From assembly GCA_030620095.1 (NCBI GenBank), contig JAUTXW010005211.1, positions 1-64,000 of the forward strand: DNA of 64,000 nt, written 5' to 3'. The position numbers and the translations under genes were made by a program. The notes beneath the pieces are model-generated. The model worked only from the letters and a program-made list of their open reading frames with translations. It was not told where the DNA came from and made no database searches. The stretch is from Kuschelorhynchus macadamiae. Lineage: Eukaryota; Arthropoda; Insecta; Coleoptera; Curculionidae. Of the stretch, positions 8,732-18,600 are shown piece by piece (positions within the stretch are counted from its first letter, which is position 1; each line of letters starts with the position of its first letter).

Positions 8732-10029
8732 GGGAAATTGAGTGAGGGATTCATATCGTCTAGCGTGAGAGTTTCTATTTGGGCTTGTATTTGATCTATT
8801 TCTTGATTGGGTGGATGGTTTTGATCTGAGGATAAAGGAAAATTTTGATTTTCCTCGATTGGAAAATTTTGATCGTTTTCGATTGATTCGTTAAAGTTTA
8901 AATTGGGATCTGGATTCTCATAAAAATTGTCGTATTCATTTTCGAATAAAGTAGAGGTGTCTTCATAAGAAAAGTATGAGGGATCTTGGTAATCTTGTTG
9001 ATAATCTTGTTGATAGTCTTGATAATAGTCATTAAAATATTTTTCTTGATTATTATCTGTGCTAACTAAGTGAGCTTTAAAATTGGGATTTTTGTGAATT
9101 ACTGAGGGTCGAGAATAATTAGAATTCGGTTGACGTTGGAAATTATTTTGATTTGATTGATTATTTGTCATATTTGGGGTTTGCGTATTTGGGCTTCTTT
9201 GTTGTTGCATGTTTGGTCTTTGTGACTGAAGAGAATTTGTTTGCGGGGCAAACTGGGGTCGCTGAAAATTTGAGCTTTGGGAAAAATTGGGACGTAGTTG
9301 TCCGTTATTGGCATGGCATTGATTTGCTGAATGACCAGTACGTCCGCATTTAAAACATTTTTGTGTTTGAAAGTTTGTTTTTTTCAAAGATTGGTTGAAT
9401 GGCTTTGGTGGGTTCGGTTTTGAAACTTTTTGAGATTCAAAATAAGACAATTGAAGTTCACGTCGAATACGTATTTGAGCTTCAAGAAGATCTCTTGGGT
9501 TACTGGCACGAATTATGTGTCCAATACGGGGTTCAAGACCAGTTAAGAGGGTACTCAGAGACATGGATTCGATTAGAGTTATTTGAGCTTGTTTTTGTTG
9601 TGGGGTGAGATTAGACTTTTGTATATTAGCGTGCATTTTTGCATTTAGCACTTGAAGTCGGTTGAGAAAGGTTAAAGGACTTTCATTTGGTAATTGTTTA
9701 ATACGTTGTAAGTCTTGTATTAAAGAAGACAAGTCTCGCGTATCTCCAAAGTGAGAATTTAAAAGTTGTTTTATTTCTAAATAAGAAATAGGGTTGCGAG
9801 AGCTTATTAGCTGCGCTGCTCTTGCACGTAATTTATTTTTTATGTGGATTACTAATAAATCTTTTTGATCGCGTGTAGACATATTGTAAGCACAATCACA
9901 AGCATTGAGAAATGTTTGGAGAAAAATTTGATCACCATCGTATTCAGGAATTATTGAAAATATTTCAGATAGTTTATATGGTTCAATTTCGGGTGTCTCA
10001 GGGACATTTTGTATTCCGTTATCAGTCAT
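8713..10029 (-). CDS. gag: Errantivirus Gag polyprotein (copy 1, intact)
   Basis: 438 codons from ATG at 10029 to TAA at 8713. Gag forms the particle shell and binds the genomic RNA. The N-terminal half is helical, capsid-like sequence of Ty3/gypsy type. One CCHC zinc knuckle, CFKCGRTGHSANQC, lies near residues 225-238. It is followed by an Asn/Gln-rich stretch and a tail with repeated YQQD units. The last codons overlap pol, which is in the -1 frame. The start is the first ATG after the leader and is conserved in copy 2. Gag of Drosophila gypsy is described as lacking a canonical CCHC knuckle, so its presence here is worth noting. Family assignment is firm. Confidence 0.93.
   Translation of the reverse strand: MTDNGIQNVPETPEIEPYKLSEIFSIIPEYDGDQIFLQTFLNACDCAYNMSTRDQKDLLVIHIKNKLRARAAQLISSRNPISYLEIKQLLNSHFGDTRDLSSLIQDLQRIKQLPNESPLTFLNRLQVLNAKMHANIQKSNLTPQQKQAQITLIESMSLSTLLTGLEPRIGHIIRASNPRDLLEAQIRIRRELQLSYFESQKVSKPNPPKPFNQSLKKTNFQTQKCFKCGRTGHSANQCHANNGQLRPNFSQSSNFQRPQFAPQTNSLQSQRPNMQQQRSPNTQTPNMTNNQSNQNNFQRQPNSNYSRPSVIHKNPNFKAHLVSTDNNQEKYFNDYYQDYQQDYQQDYQDPSYFSYEDTSTLFENEYDNFYENPDPNLNFNESIENDQNFPIEENQNFPLSSDQNHPPNQEIDQIQAQIETLTLDDMNPSLNFPEQRFL
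8731..8737 (-). promoter_or_regulatory. Candidate -1 ribosomal frameshift site, gag to pol
   Basis: In the gag frame the minus strand reads T TTC CCC, an X XXY YYZ heptamer, six codons before the gag stop. A -1 slip enters the open pol frame at once. In copy 2 one extra C at this spot joins the two frames directly. C in the second triplet is less slippery than A or T in known sites, so the exact heptamer is an inference. Confidence 0.55.
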
Positions 10030-10697
10030 GGTTGCTCAATATATCAATATATCAAAATAAAATAATATAGGCACACAATATTATCAAATATAGGCACACA
10101 ATATTATATAAAGGATACGAACTTAAAATTAAGAATTTAGGTTGATTGGCAGTACGTAAAGTAGTACACAAATCAACGTAAATTAAAGCAATACTAAAAT
10201 CTACAAAATTCAAGTGGTTTTGTTTTGTTTGTCTGAAATTTGATTAACTGTATAATCAAAATTTGAAATTAAAATATTCTTTTGTATTTTTGAAACTTGT
10301 TTTTGAATTCAGTTTTTCGTTAACTAAATATCAAAATTGAAAAATCGAACAATTTCCTTAAATTTGAATAAATAATAAAAAAAAATTCAATATTTTGGAA
10401 AATTGAAAAATATAAAGAAAATTAATAACGAGATGATTCAGTCTTACGTTACTAGTAGAAACATCAGACTTCGTCGTGTTCTCTGCAGCAAATTCTACCA
10501 GGGGTTTCACTAGGTGTTCCTAATCCGTAGATTGACTGCGAGTTGGTGACGTCGGGTCGTGATTTTCTCTGCTTTTCTTGAGTTTCAGTACTTCTTGTAT
10601 TTTTCTTGGTTTTCACAGGTTCTTCTGAACAATGGATTGGGATCCTCCGTCGACAGTGAGAGTGCACAAGGGCTTCGTGTTCTGTTAGACGTTTTCA
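10030..10697 (-). other. Untranslated leader of errantivirus copy 1
   Basis: About 670 bp between primer-binding site and gag start, AT-rich, with a counterpart in copy 2 at 1562-2221. It should hold the packaging signal and the 5' splice site for env mRNA, but I could not pin either. A 67-codon frame at 10464-10667 is shared by both copies only because they are near-identical. Confidence 0.6.
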
Positions 10698-10716
10698 GAT
10701 CCTACCGACTGCGCCA
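10698..10716 (-). other. Primer-binding site (tRNA-Ser type), copy 1
   Basis: Minus strand TGGCGCAGTCGGTAGGATC, three bases inside the 5' LTR. Its complement ends in CTACCGACTGCGCCA, matching the 3' end (with CCA) of insect tRNA-Ser of the AGA/TGA type as I know it. Use of tRNA-Ser is described for 17.6 and 297. Confidence 0.85.
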
Positions 10717-10719
10717 GTT

Positions 10720-11136
10720 TGTTAAATCACTTTCTTGCGAAATTACTTTTTTAAAAAATTATTTTATTACTTGAAAAATACAAATTAAAATATATATTTG
10801 AACTTGCAAAATTACAGCGTGACGTTTAACAAATGAGAAGCTAGACTGAACTGAACTTTATACAAAGAAAATAACTATTTATATGTTTCGTTATGCTGAC
10901 TCAGTGGGAACTGTTTACTTCTTTCTTGAACACTTGGGTCAGGACGTGGGTTCTGCTGATGAAGCTTTCTTGGTATAGACTTGTTTTCGTAAACAAGTGG
11001 CACCTGCTGATATATGATACTTTTGTTATTGAGATAAGCTCGGCTTCTGAATACTGCGTTGGCGGGTGATATCTGATAGTCTGGGAACCAAGGTTGGCAT
11101 AACTTGTATGATGAACTAGTTGGTGAGAATAGATAT

Positions 11137-11140
<4 letters not shown>
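10720..11140 (-). repeat. 5' LTR of errantivirus copy 1
   Basis: 421 bp. Its minus strand begins TGTTA and ends TAACA, a short perfect inverted repeat, three bases before the primer-binding site. It is followed on the plus strand directly by (TA)n. Against the LTR at 2244-2674 it lacks about 10 bp near 10855 and has a few substitutions. Confidence 0.9.

Positions 11141-11193
<53 letters not shown>
11141..11193. repeat. (TA)n microsatellite
   Basis: About 53 bp of TA, directly abutting the 5' LTR of errantivirus copy 1; probably the insertion target. Confidence 0.95.
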
Positions 11194-11199
<6 letters not shown>

Positions 11200-11201
<2 letters not shown>

Positions 11202-11945
11202 TATTCGAAACGTAGCAATATTAAAGAAGATGTTTTATGAAACTTAGATCCTACCAAACCATCAAAATAAACGAAATCTACGAGATTAAGCCTTATGATT
11301 AAAAAAAATAATTAATTTATTGTTCCCCAGTGTATTGACCCCGTGTATTGATGTAGAATTCTCTAGTAAGATTCAGTGAATCTGGAATACTGGCGCCCGT
11401 TTTATTTTTGATATAAGAAAATATGATTCTATATTTTATAAAATTGAACTTTAATTGAGAGGGTGATTTTTTCTAATTACAAAATTTTTGTTTGGCCGCC
11501 ATTTTGTTCCGCCATCTTGAATTAGTACCTGAGTTTTACTAGTTCATCTCTATACTATGATTAGTTATGGCACACAATTTGAATTAAGTGGTTTTTTCAA
11601 ACTGAATTTTTAAATATTTTATTAAGCCACAAGTTTGTTCAGCCATCTTGAAATCGTACTAAAATTTTACTAGTTAATTCATACATTACACTTGATTTTG
11701 GTGCAAAATTTGGGATAAATTGGATAAGCACTTCTTTAGTAATAATTTTTTAACATTTCACTAAGCCGCCATTCTGTTTTGCGTTATTGGATTTTTACCA
11801 AAATGTTAACAGGCCATCCCAGGCCAACGGAATCGAGAAAACATGTTTTTCGTCATCTAGAGATCTGAAAAAATCTCGTAGGGTCATTTTTTCACGATTA
11901 CAATACTTCCTTAGTATGAGGGAAGTAAAAATATAAAAATGATCA
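11200..11945 (+). repeat. Dispersed periodic repeat family, copy a
   Basis: Non-coding sequence with internal sub-repeats of roughly 110-130 bp built around 'GCCGCCATTTTGTTCCGCC' and 'GGATTTTTACCAAAATGTTA'. It ends in a characteristic stretch with ACATGTTTTTCG, ATCTCG and TTTTTTCACGATTACAATACTTCC. Matching sequence occurs at 37690-38240 in the same orientation and, inverted, near 44590-44790 and 63325-64000. No protein was seen. Class unknown. Confidence 0.6.
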
Positions 11946-11988
11946 CATTAATTGAAGTAATGTGATGTATTAATTCCCAAAATATATA

Positions 11989-13311
11989 CAGGGTGCGGCA
12001 AAACTCCCTCCCTAGTTTTGCAGGTGAATAAAAAAAAAACTATTCGAGATACAACAAATTTCTTTTTATTTCCAGAAACTACAATATGGGAATTTTTTCT
12101 CATGCTGTTTTGAAACGAATGTTAGACAAGTGGCGCCCGTCATTGTCTAAACACTCCTGCAGGAGATCTCTGAAATGTCGCACAACTCTTTGGAGCATTT
12201 CTTGGGGTATACGGCGAATTTCCGTGGTGATTGCCTCCTTCAAATCTTGTAAGGTTCTTGGACGATGTTTATAGACCTCGGCTTTGACATAACCCCACAA
12301 GAAATAGTCGCAAGGAGCCAAATCTGGTGAGTATGCGGGCCATGGAATATCACCTCTCAGGGAGATCAAGCGCCCGGGGAACATTTCCCTCAATACCTGC
12401 ATTGATGGTCGCGCTGTGTGGGCTGTGGCCCCGTCCTGTTGAAACCAAACATTCTGTAGATCAAGTTCTTCAAGGGCTGGGGCGAAAAAATTCTGGATCA
12501 TCCTCACATACCGTTCTGAATTGACTGTCACGGCCCGATCTCTCTCTTCAAAAAAGTAAGGCCCGATGATCCCGTTTTGTGACAATGCGCACCAAACTGT
12601 TACACGATCACTATGCAGAGACCTTTGATGGATTTCCCTCGGATTGTTTTTACTCCAATATCGAAAGTTCTGCTTATTGACAGATCCAGACAAATGAAAA
12701 TGTGCTTCGTCACTGAAGAAAACAACCGCATCGTGCGGTAAAGTTTCGATCATTCTTTCACATGCCACAAATCTATTCTGCCAATCACGTTCTGACAATT
12801 TTTGGGTGACGACCATCTTGTACGGGTGAAAATGAAGATCTTTATGAAGAATCCTCCTCACAGAGCGGTCAGAAAGTCGAAGGGCGGCAGCATGTTTACG
12901 AGCGGAGCGTTTAGGCGACTGCAAAACTGAACGCCTGACTCCTTCAATGTTTTCGGGTGTTCGGGCCGTTCGAGGTCGTCCACCTGTCTTTCTGACAACA
13001 GATCCTGTTTCCCGAAAGTTTTTCACCCACAACATAATCGATTTTCGGTCCGGACCTGCTTGGCGAGCGGGAATTTGGAACCGAGTACGAAACACACGTT
13101 GGGCGGCTACTACAGAATCGTTTTGGCGAATGTACGCTTCTACAGCAAAGGCGCGCTGCTCGTTCGTCCACACCATGTTTACGACTGAAACCTTGTAACA
13201 TGAAAACTTCCCGTCCGCATGCACCTATCGAGGCCATCCCCGCTCCTCTACGACGTCGCTTCGCGTCACAAAGCCTTAGTGAAACTAGGGAGGGAGTTTT
13301 GCCGCACCCGG
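11989..13311 (-). mobile_element. Mariner-like element, DD41D type, intact-looking
   Basis: 1323 bp with TIRs of about 28-30 bp: left GGGTGCGGCAAAACTCCCTC and its inverted copy at 13281-13311, flanked by TA on both sides (11987-11988 and 13312-13313). It encodes one uninterrupted transposase on the minus strand. Size, TA target duplication and single intronless gene are standard for Tc1/mariner. GC content is clearly above the flanks, suggesting recent arrival. Confidence 0.93.
12100..13176 (-). CDS. Mariner-family transposase (DD41D)
   Basis: 358 aa from the ATG at 13176 (MVWTNEQRAF); the frame is open to 13224, but this start matches the family's N-terminus. Two helix-turn-helix regions occupy roughly residues 1-115. 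The catalytic domain shows Asp in FFSDEAHF, Asp in FQQDGATAH and Asp in SPDLAPCDYFLWG. I count 41 residues between the second and third Asp, placing it in the DD41D (rosa-like) lineage and not DD34D mariner or DD34E Tc1. All three catalytic residues are present and there is no stop or frameshift, so it may be active. It cuts and pastes the 11989-13311 element at TA. Confidence 0.9.
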   Translation of the reverse strand: MVWTNEQRAFAVEAYIRQNDSVVAAQRVFRTRFQIPARQAGPDRKSIMLWVKNFRETGSVVRKTGGRPRTARTPENIEGVRRSVLQSPKRSARKHAAALRLSDRSVRRILHKDLHFHPYKMVVTQKLSERDWQNRFVACERMIETLPHDAVVFFSDEAHFHLSGSVNKQNFRYWSKNNPREIHQRSLHSDRVTVWCALSQNGIIGPYFFEERDRAVTVNSERYVRMIQNFFAPALEELDLQNVWFQQDGATAHTARPSMQVLREMFPGRLISLRGDIPWPAYSPDLAPCDYFLWGYVKAEVYKHRPRTLQDLKEAITTEIRRIPQEMLQRVVRHFRDLLQECLDNDGRHLSNIRFKTA

Positions 13312-13313
13312 TA

Positions 13314-13517
13314 CTTTAGTTCTCCTGGTTATCACATCACGCAGTCTTCCTACAATAGGAATCACGAAAAAGTAAAACAAAGAGGCATCTTTAATCCTAA
13401 AAGGGGTATTAGTGTTAAACTAGTAAGTTAGCGTTCAGCTGGATGTTGTCAAACACCCTTCAATGATGTCAATGTGTGATCACTCTAGATGTACATTTTC
13501 GGTTCTATGATAAAGAA
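13314..13517. other. Unassigned AT-rich sequence
   Basis: Nothing recognisable between the mariner and the possible hAT copy. Confidence 0.4.
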
Positions 13518-14055
13518 ATTAATGCTTAAGGTAAGCAGCAGAAAATAGCATTAAAAGCCACATGTTGCCCGCGCCATTACATGCAATATAATAAAAAGAG
13601 CATCGAAGTTAAACTAAAGTTCTCACACTTTAAAGATTACAAATCAGTTTTCCTGGTCCATTTTGAAGTCCAGTCTTCCCTTACACCATTTAAGCGAAAT
13701 TTTACACTGTTTAATGAATAAAACATCACTGACTCTAGGGTTTATATTGGATATTCACATACTCTGAAACGTAAAAAAATACACTCAGTATATTCGCCCC
13801 ATTTTCTGTAAGCTATGCTCTGTGTCGGGTAAATACGACGTGATGACCTTTTTTTATTCGTTACTTGTACTTGGCGTTATTTTGTGTGGCGCCAAAATGC
13901 CTTGATGACCTATTTTTAGTAGTCGTTTGTTTTTACTATGTGATATTTTTTGTTTTTGGTGTTCGCAAAAAATATTTTTTACCGTTAATTTACTTCAGTC
14001 TGCCGCCCCTGTTATGGATTGCCCCCTACGGCCCTAATAGCTGGCTAAGCCACTG
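13518..14055. mobile_element. Possible non-autonomous hAT copy with 8-bp TSD
   Basis: The right end reads, inverted, CAGTGGCTTAGCCAGCTATT, a hAT-like terminus, followed by ATAAAGAA (14056-14063). The same octamer occurs at 13510-13517. The left end is poorly conserved as a TIR (ATTAATGCTTAAGG), so the left boundary could be chance in AT-rich DNA. No transposase inside. Confidence 0.4.
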
Positions 14056-14162
14056 ATAAAGAACTTTAGATAGTAAAAATATCAAACAAATGAAAAACGT
14101 TGACTTCGATTTTCTACTTTTGTTAAATTAAAAACTAATTATATTTAAATACAAACACTTAC

Positions 14163-14273
14163 CAGGACTCATTTCGAGCCTTATTTTTAGCAGCATTTGA
14201 AGTGGTGTGAAAATAAGTGATCCTATACCCCACGTTGTGGTAACAAATGCAACTACTAGCAAGCAAAATATTC
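14163..14273 (-). CDS. Orphan exon of a host gene, CD36/scavenger receptor B-like N-terminal membrane segment
   Basis: On the minus strand a 111-bp block lies between a strong acceptor (TTTCTTTAATTCTAG) and a strong donor (GTAAGTG). One frame, entering with two bases of a split codon and leaving with one, is open. It reads a hydrophobic stretch IFCLLVVAFVTTTWGIGSLI and then LKIRLEMSPG. A membrane helix followed by a short amphipathic stretch ending in (K/S)PG is the pattern at the N-terminus of CD36-family proteins (croquemort, SNMP, SCARB), where the next exon usually begins with the WxxPP region. The other two frames give no such pattern. Neighbouring exons were not found here; they may lie beyond the transposon-filled introns. 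Gene identity is an inference from about 37 residues. Confidence 0.55.
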
Positions 14274-14511
14274 CTAGAATTAAAGAAAATTGTTAAATAC
14301 GATTAATAAAAATATTGATAAATTAAGTTAGTAGACTAGTACAGTCATTGTAATTTTAAATTATTCCGTTGGTATTTTTTGCGTCCAGAAAGCTAGGTTT
14401 CATTCATTCATGCTCCCACATCCGTTGAGGAATACTTAAATTATTATTCGAGCTTCCCGAAGTAAGGCAAAATTTATCAAATGATTATAAAAAAAACAAA
14501 AAAGCAAACAA

Positions 14512-14516
<5 letters not shown>

Positions 14517-14605
<89 letters not shown>
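14517..14605. repeat. (TA)n microsatellite
   Basis: About 89 bp of pure TA. No recognisable insertion at its edges. Confidence 0.97.
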
Positions 14606-14609
<4 letters not shown>

Positions 14610-15689
14610 GAGATTCAAAAGTTTTGCATCACCCTGAATTTTCGATAATAACATTCATTTCATCGAAACCAGATCAGAGACTAATTAATTGATCATTTTT
14701 AATAAAAAAACAACTACAATTGTTTGTTTTTTTATTTTATTGTTAATAATTTCCTTCAAACATAAGAAAGTATTCTTATATAAAGTAAAGTAAAGTAATT
14801 TGCACCGTAATTTTTTATAAAAAGTAAAATAGCTTAAAATTGATGTAAAAACCAATTTAATCTGCGTATGGCTTGCAGTGCGCCGCGGATTTTTTGAAAC
14901 ATCCATTTTAACATGAAATGGTACATCGAAAATGCAATATTGATGTTGAGATACTATTGAAATAAAAAATATCGATATTTTAGAATATCAATGTTTCCAC
15001 CAACCAAAGAAAAAGTGTATTAAACTAATTAAAATCTCAGAAGGCTTTATTTTATCGAATTGTGAGCAACTTTGAGTGACAAGTAAACAGTAGATAATTT
15101 ATTTCACTTAATTTGGGAGTATTTCTGGATAATTAAAACACTGAGAACGGTAAGTAGTTTTTTGATAAAGTTATTGGCTATAAAGATATCCGGCATTAAC
15201 GAGTTCTTTGGATATGATAATAAAATAATTAAGAAAGGAATAAATAAACTGAAGTCTAATCATGAAAAACGAACGCAGTTGGATGCAGATTTAATGATTA
15301 TTAGAGGAGAGCAAGCATGAAGGATAAACACATATTGAAGTAGGTCGAATTTTGTCGTCTAATTAAATATTTTTTAAATAGATATTTTTGACATTACAAT
15401 TTAAGTTGGGTAAGTCTGGAGATATCGCATTGGTAACATGTGTCTGTCTTAAAGGGATAAAATGTCATCATATTGCTTCACTAGCCCTTTTTGATCACTA
15501 CAACATATTGGTCACTATCGGTGACTGACAAAGAGTATTCATTGAAGAAATGTGACTGCTGAAACTATAAAACTATATTCCGCGATCAAGGAACTTAGGA
15601 AGGAAGGGGGAAAACAGATCTTAATGTTTGAAATAGGAAACAAATTTGTAATTATATATTTTTACTAAATATATGCATTGTTTCTTTTA
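14606..15689. other. Unassigned AT-rich DNA
   Basis: No gene or clear element. A small ATCGATATT-rich patch lies at 14940-14990. Confidence 0.4.
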
Positions 15690-15990
15690 ATGTCTTGTTT
15701 ATTTTTTATTTCTAATTTGAATAACGTAAATGTCTCTAATTTGGGCTTCCCTTAATAAAAATCACTAATGGAGTTCAATAATAGTTGTAGCTGTTGTAGG
15801 CCTAAATTTGTTTCCTAGTGCTTTACTTTACCATACCTTATTTATTTTTTGTTTTATTTCTCATTCATTTCTAATTCAGGAACATAAATATTTCAAATTT
15901 GGGTCCCCCTTAATGAAAATTATTAATGGACTTCAAGAATAGTGGTAGTTCTTGGCATAAATTGGTTTTATATGCAGTTCTTTAGTGCAA
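15690..15990. repeat. Old tandem duplication, two diverged copies of about 150 bp
   Basis: Both copies share TTTCTAATT, AATTTGGG(C/T)(T/C)CCC, TTAATnAAAAT and a following GAATAGT(G/T)GTAG(C/T)T segment, offset by about 150-180 bp. Function unknown. Confidence 0.6.
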
Positions 15991-16215
15991 AGAATTGTTT
16001 TACAGAATATTACGTATGTACCGAGTAATCTCTTATATTTTGCACCCCCCTCCCCTCCGTACCTCTGTTATTTATGAAGATAGCAAAAAACTTTAAATAC
16101 AAAAGTTTTAGGATTTTTACATAATTTTTATAGTATGATATCAGAAAAAATATTTGAGCATTAAAAATCAGATTTATTTACCAAAATGTTGATTTTTATT
16201 ATGGAATACCATGTA

Positions 16216-17645
16216 CCGGGTGTACAACTAAGAAGGGAGGCCGGCCGTATCTCAGTAACCACTTGTCTTATGGTTTCGGAAAAAAAAAATTTTTAGTAAA
16301 TCGGCCAAGAGAAATCGCTGGAAATTATTTTTAACCTCAAAAAATTGCCGCTAGGGGGCGCCACAAGAACTTTAAATCGTAAATGTCCATTTTTTTGTGA
16401 ATTTACATAGTTAAAATGTGTCGAAAATATAAGCGTAGTATTCTTCGATAAGTTGCGCAACTTTTTGCTGTTTATCATTTTTTTCTATTTTCAATAATAA
16501 AGTGGCGGGGGAAGGTCAAACATTTTTTGTTTCAAACGTTGATGTTCTATTTTGAATGAACCGATTGTTATCGAAAAAGAGAGCATTTTTCGTTGGTATG
16601 ATATGACTTTTTTGTCATATTTTATTTTGTGGTTATGAAGGGTATAAGATAGTGAAATAAAAAAACCAGGTCCGTATTTAAATAAAGAAAATTGATGATG
16701 GTCGCTCGAATCCGAAACGTCCGATTAAGAAACTAATTACACCGAATTTTAGAGAAGAAAAAGTGCCAATGGTAAAGTGAAAGTTATTTTCTATTATTTC
16801 AACTTAACCTAAAATTTGAAAAATTTTGAGAAAAAAATGATTCAAATTAAATCGCTACTTCCAAATCATCTTTAGATTTCCATAAAACATTAAATTAACT
16901 CAAAAACTGAAATCTGTATACCCGAAAATCCATAAATTAACTCAAAAATTGAAATCTGTATACCCGAAAATCCATAAATCCACATATTACTTATTATATT
17001 GCTACTTTCTGCTCCGAAGGGAAAGTGAACTTGCATAACCTGCATTATTGGTCGAACCACGATCCTCTCTGGATGCGAGAAGTCCAGAGTCACGGTCGTT
17101 GGAGCGTCAACGTTTGGTGAGGCATAATAAACAACCGAATTATCGGCCCAATAATTTTCGATAATTCCCTAAATGGACGGACAATAGTTAATTAATAAAC
17201 AAGATTTTCTCGAAAATCAGCTAAAGCAAGTTTTGCTGCGACTAAAATTTTAGTGAAATTTAAACACCCTATTCTTCCAACATGATGGCAATGCCCAGCT
17301 CCCATACTCAAACAATGTCAGCCTGTTCCTCCAAAAGATGGGCGTTTTCCCGGAAGCTGGATAGGTAGGGGCTCAAATTTTAGGTTAAATTGAAATGATT
17401 TAACTTTCACTTTACCTGGCCCCTTCGTTTCCCCGATTTGACGTATCTAGACTTTTACTTGTGGGGTCGCCTTAAGGATAACTACACTATAATTTTTTTT
17501 TCCGAAACCGTAAGACAAGTGGTTCCTTTATTATTGAAAATAGAATAAAATTATAAAAAGCAAAGCGTAACTTATTAAAGAATACTTTGTTTATATTTTC
17601 GACACACTTAACGGCCTCAGAGATTTTTCTTAGTTGTACACCCGG
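16216..17645 (+). mobile_element. Degenerate mariner-like element inserted in the left arm of another mariner
   Basis: 1430 bp with terminal inverted repeats CCGGGTGTACAACTAAGAA and TTCTTAGTTGTACACCCGG, plus TA on both sides (16214-16215, 17646-17647). Inner end sequences around GACAAGTGGTT and TTTCGGAAAAAAAA are also inverted. It carries a decayed plus-strand transposase. Confidence 0.85.
16650..17540 (+). pseudogene. Decayed mariner transposase
   Basis: Several frames together give recognisable mariner pieces: HYWSN and SVNVW near 17040-17130 (the segment after the first catalytic Asp), FQHDGNAQ near 17280 (second Asp region), and LYLWG-like sequence near 17450-17470 after a proline/Asp motif. 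Frameshifts and stops separate them and the N-terminal half is barely visible. It is not functional. The large minus-strand frame at 16890-17093 is a shadow. Confidence 0.65.
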
Positions 17646-17934
17646 TATATTAATTTTTATTTTAAAAGAAAATTTTATGCCGAATTTATATATGAATAGT
17701 TTATACAGTTTATTTTGAAGAATTAGTCCAATAATTGCAAAAATAAAAAAATATCTAGTAGGCTTATAATTTGCTTATGTTCAAAAATAATACAAATACA
17801 GTTTTATAACATTATATTTAGAATTTAGAGGTTCGAATAAAATAACGTATGAGGTAGTGGGAAAAATATAGTTATATGATCTAGAGTTCGTAATGACCTC
17901 CATTTGCCTCTATACACTTTTGATAACCAATTTT

Positions 17935-18600
17935 TTATTTTTCAATGCTGTTTGTTATCCACTCTGGATTTTCATTATTTATTTTATTTATCTCGTAGGA
18001 TATCCTCTCTTGTATTTGATCTACGTTTTCACTGGATTTAAAATAGATTTTATTTTTTAAAGTTTCCCAAAGGATGGTATCCAAGGGTGTCAAATCAGGG
18101 CTATTCGGAGGCCATAATATAGGTCCATAGCTAACTATCCACAACTGATAATTCCTATTAAGATACTCAGTTATTATAGCAACATTGTGCGGGGGAACAC
18201 CATCTTGTTGCCAAATTATTGAGTTAGCCTCGATCAACGGTAACGCGTCTAAATGGTTTTCAACTTGATGCAGAAGTTTTCCGGTTAGGTGACTCATCGG
18301 TCCATTTTTGAAAACAAATTTCGGTCTTCATCTAACTTCTCCATCATTTCTCTACAAAAAATTAGTCTCCTTGCTTTGTTATTTTCATTTAAGGGTTGGT
18401 GTCGATGGTATTTATATAGATTCATATGATATTTTTTTAACGTTTTATGTATTTTGCAGTAGGATTTGTCTATGTCTATTTAAGCTTGGAATTCTCCGAT
18501 TTGGATTATTTCCGTATAGACTGATAAACTCTTGGCGCGCCTGGTATCTGTTTTTATTGATTTTTGCATAAATCTCAAGGATGTCCAATTTTTCAGCCTC
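17935..18600 (-). pseudogene. Mariner-type transposase relic, C-terminal part
   Basis: The open piece at 17935-18297 (120 codons) contains IIWQQDGVPPHN (second catalytic Asp) and PPNSPDLTPLDTILW (third catalytic Asp region), which define the Tc1/mariner fold. Just upstream, 18300-18600 in the same strand but other frames gives FCREMMEKLDED, matching the region before the catalytic core. The first catalytic Asp segment (DEAHF type) is missing. It lies between the long arms of the 16085-18955 relic and is presumably its original transposase. Confidence 0.75.

Larger units (their letters stand above)
2675..11140 (-). mobile_element. Errantivirus (gypsy/Ty3 LTR retrotransposon with env), copy 1, near full length
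   Basis: Read on the minus strand the order is 5' LTR (10720-11140), tRNA-Ser-type primer-binding site, leader, gag, pol in the -1 frame, env overlapping the end of pol, polypurine tract, and a 3' LTR cut short at 2675. This is the genome plan of insect errantiviruses (Metaviridae) of the 17.6/297/gypsy group. Gag, pol and env are all open, so the copy is young and possibly still coding. The 5' LTR abuts a (TA)n array, which fits the TATA/ATAT target taste of the 17.6/297 group. The 3' LTR is interrupted at a TATATA site by a second copy of the same element. The family is firm; present activity is not shown. Confidence 0.95.

Noticed and set aside
10464..10667. 67-codon frame in the errantivirus leader, identical in both copies
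   Set aside because: Both copies are near-identical throughout, so conservation carries no information; no recognisable product.
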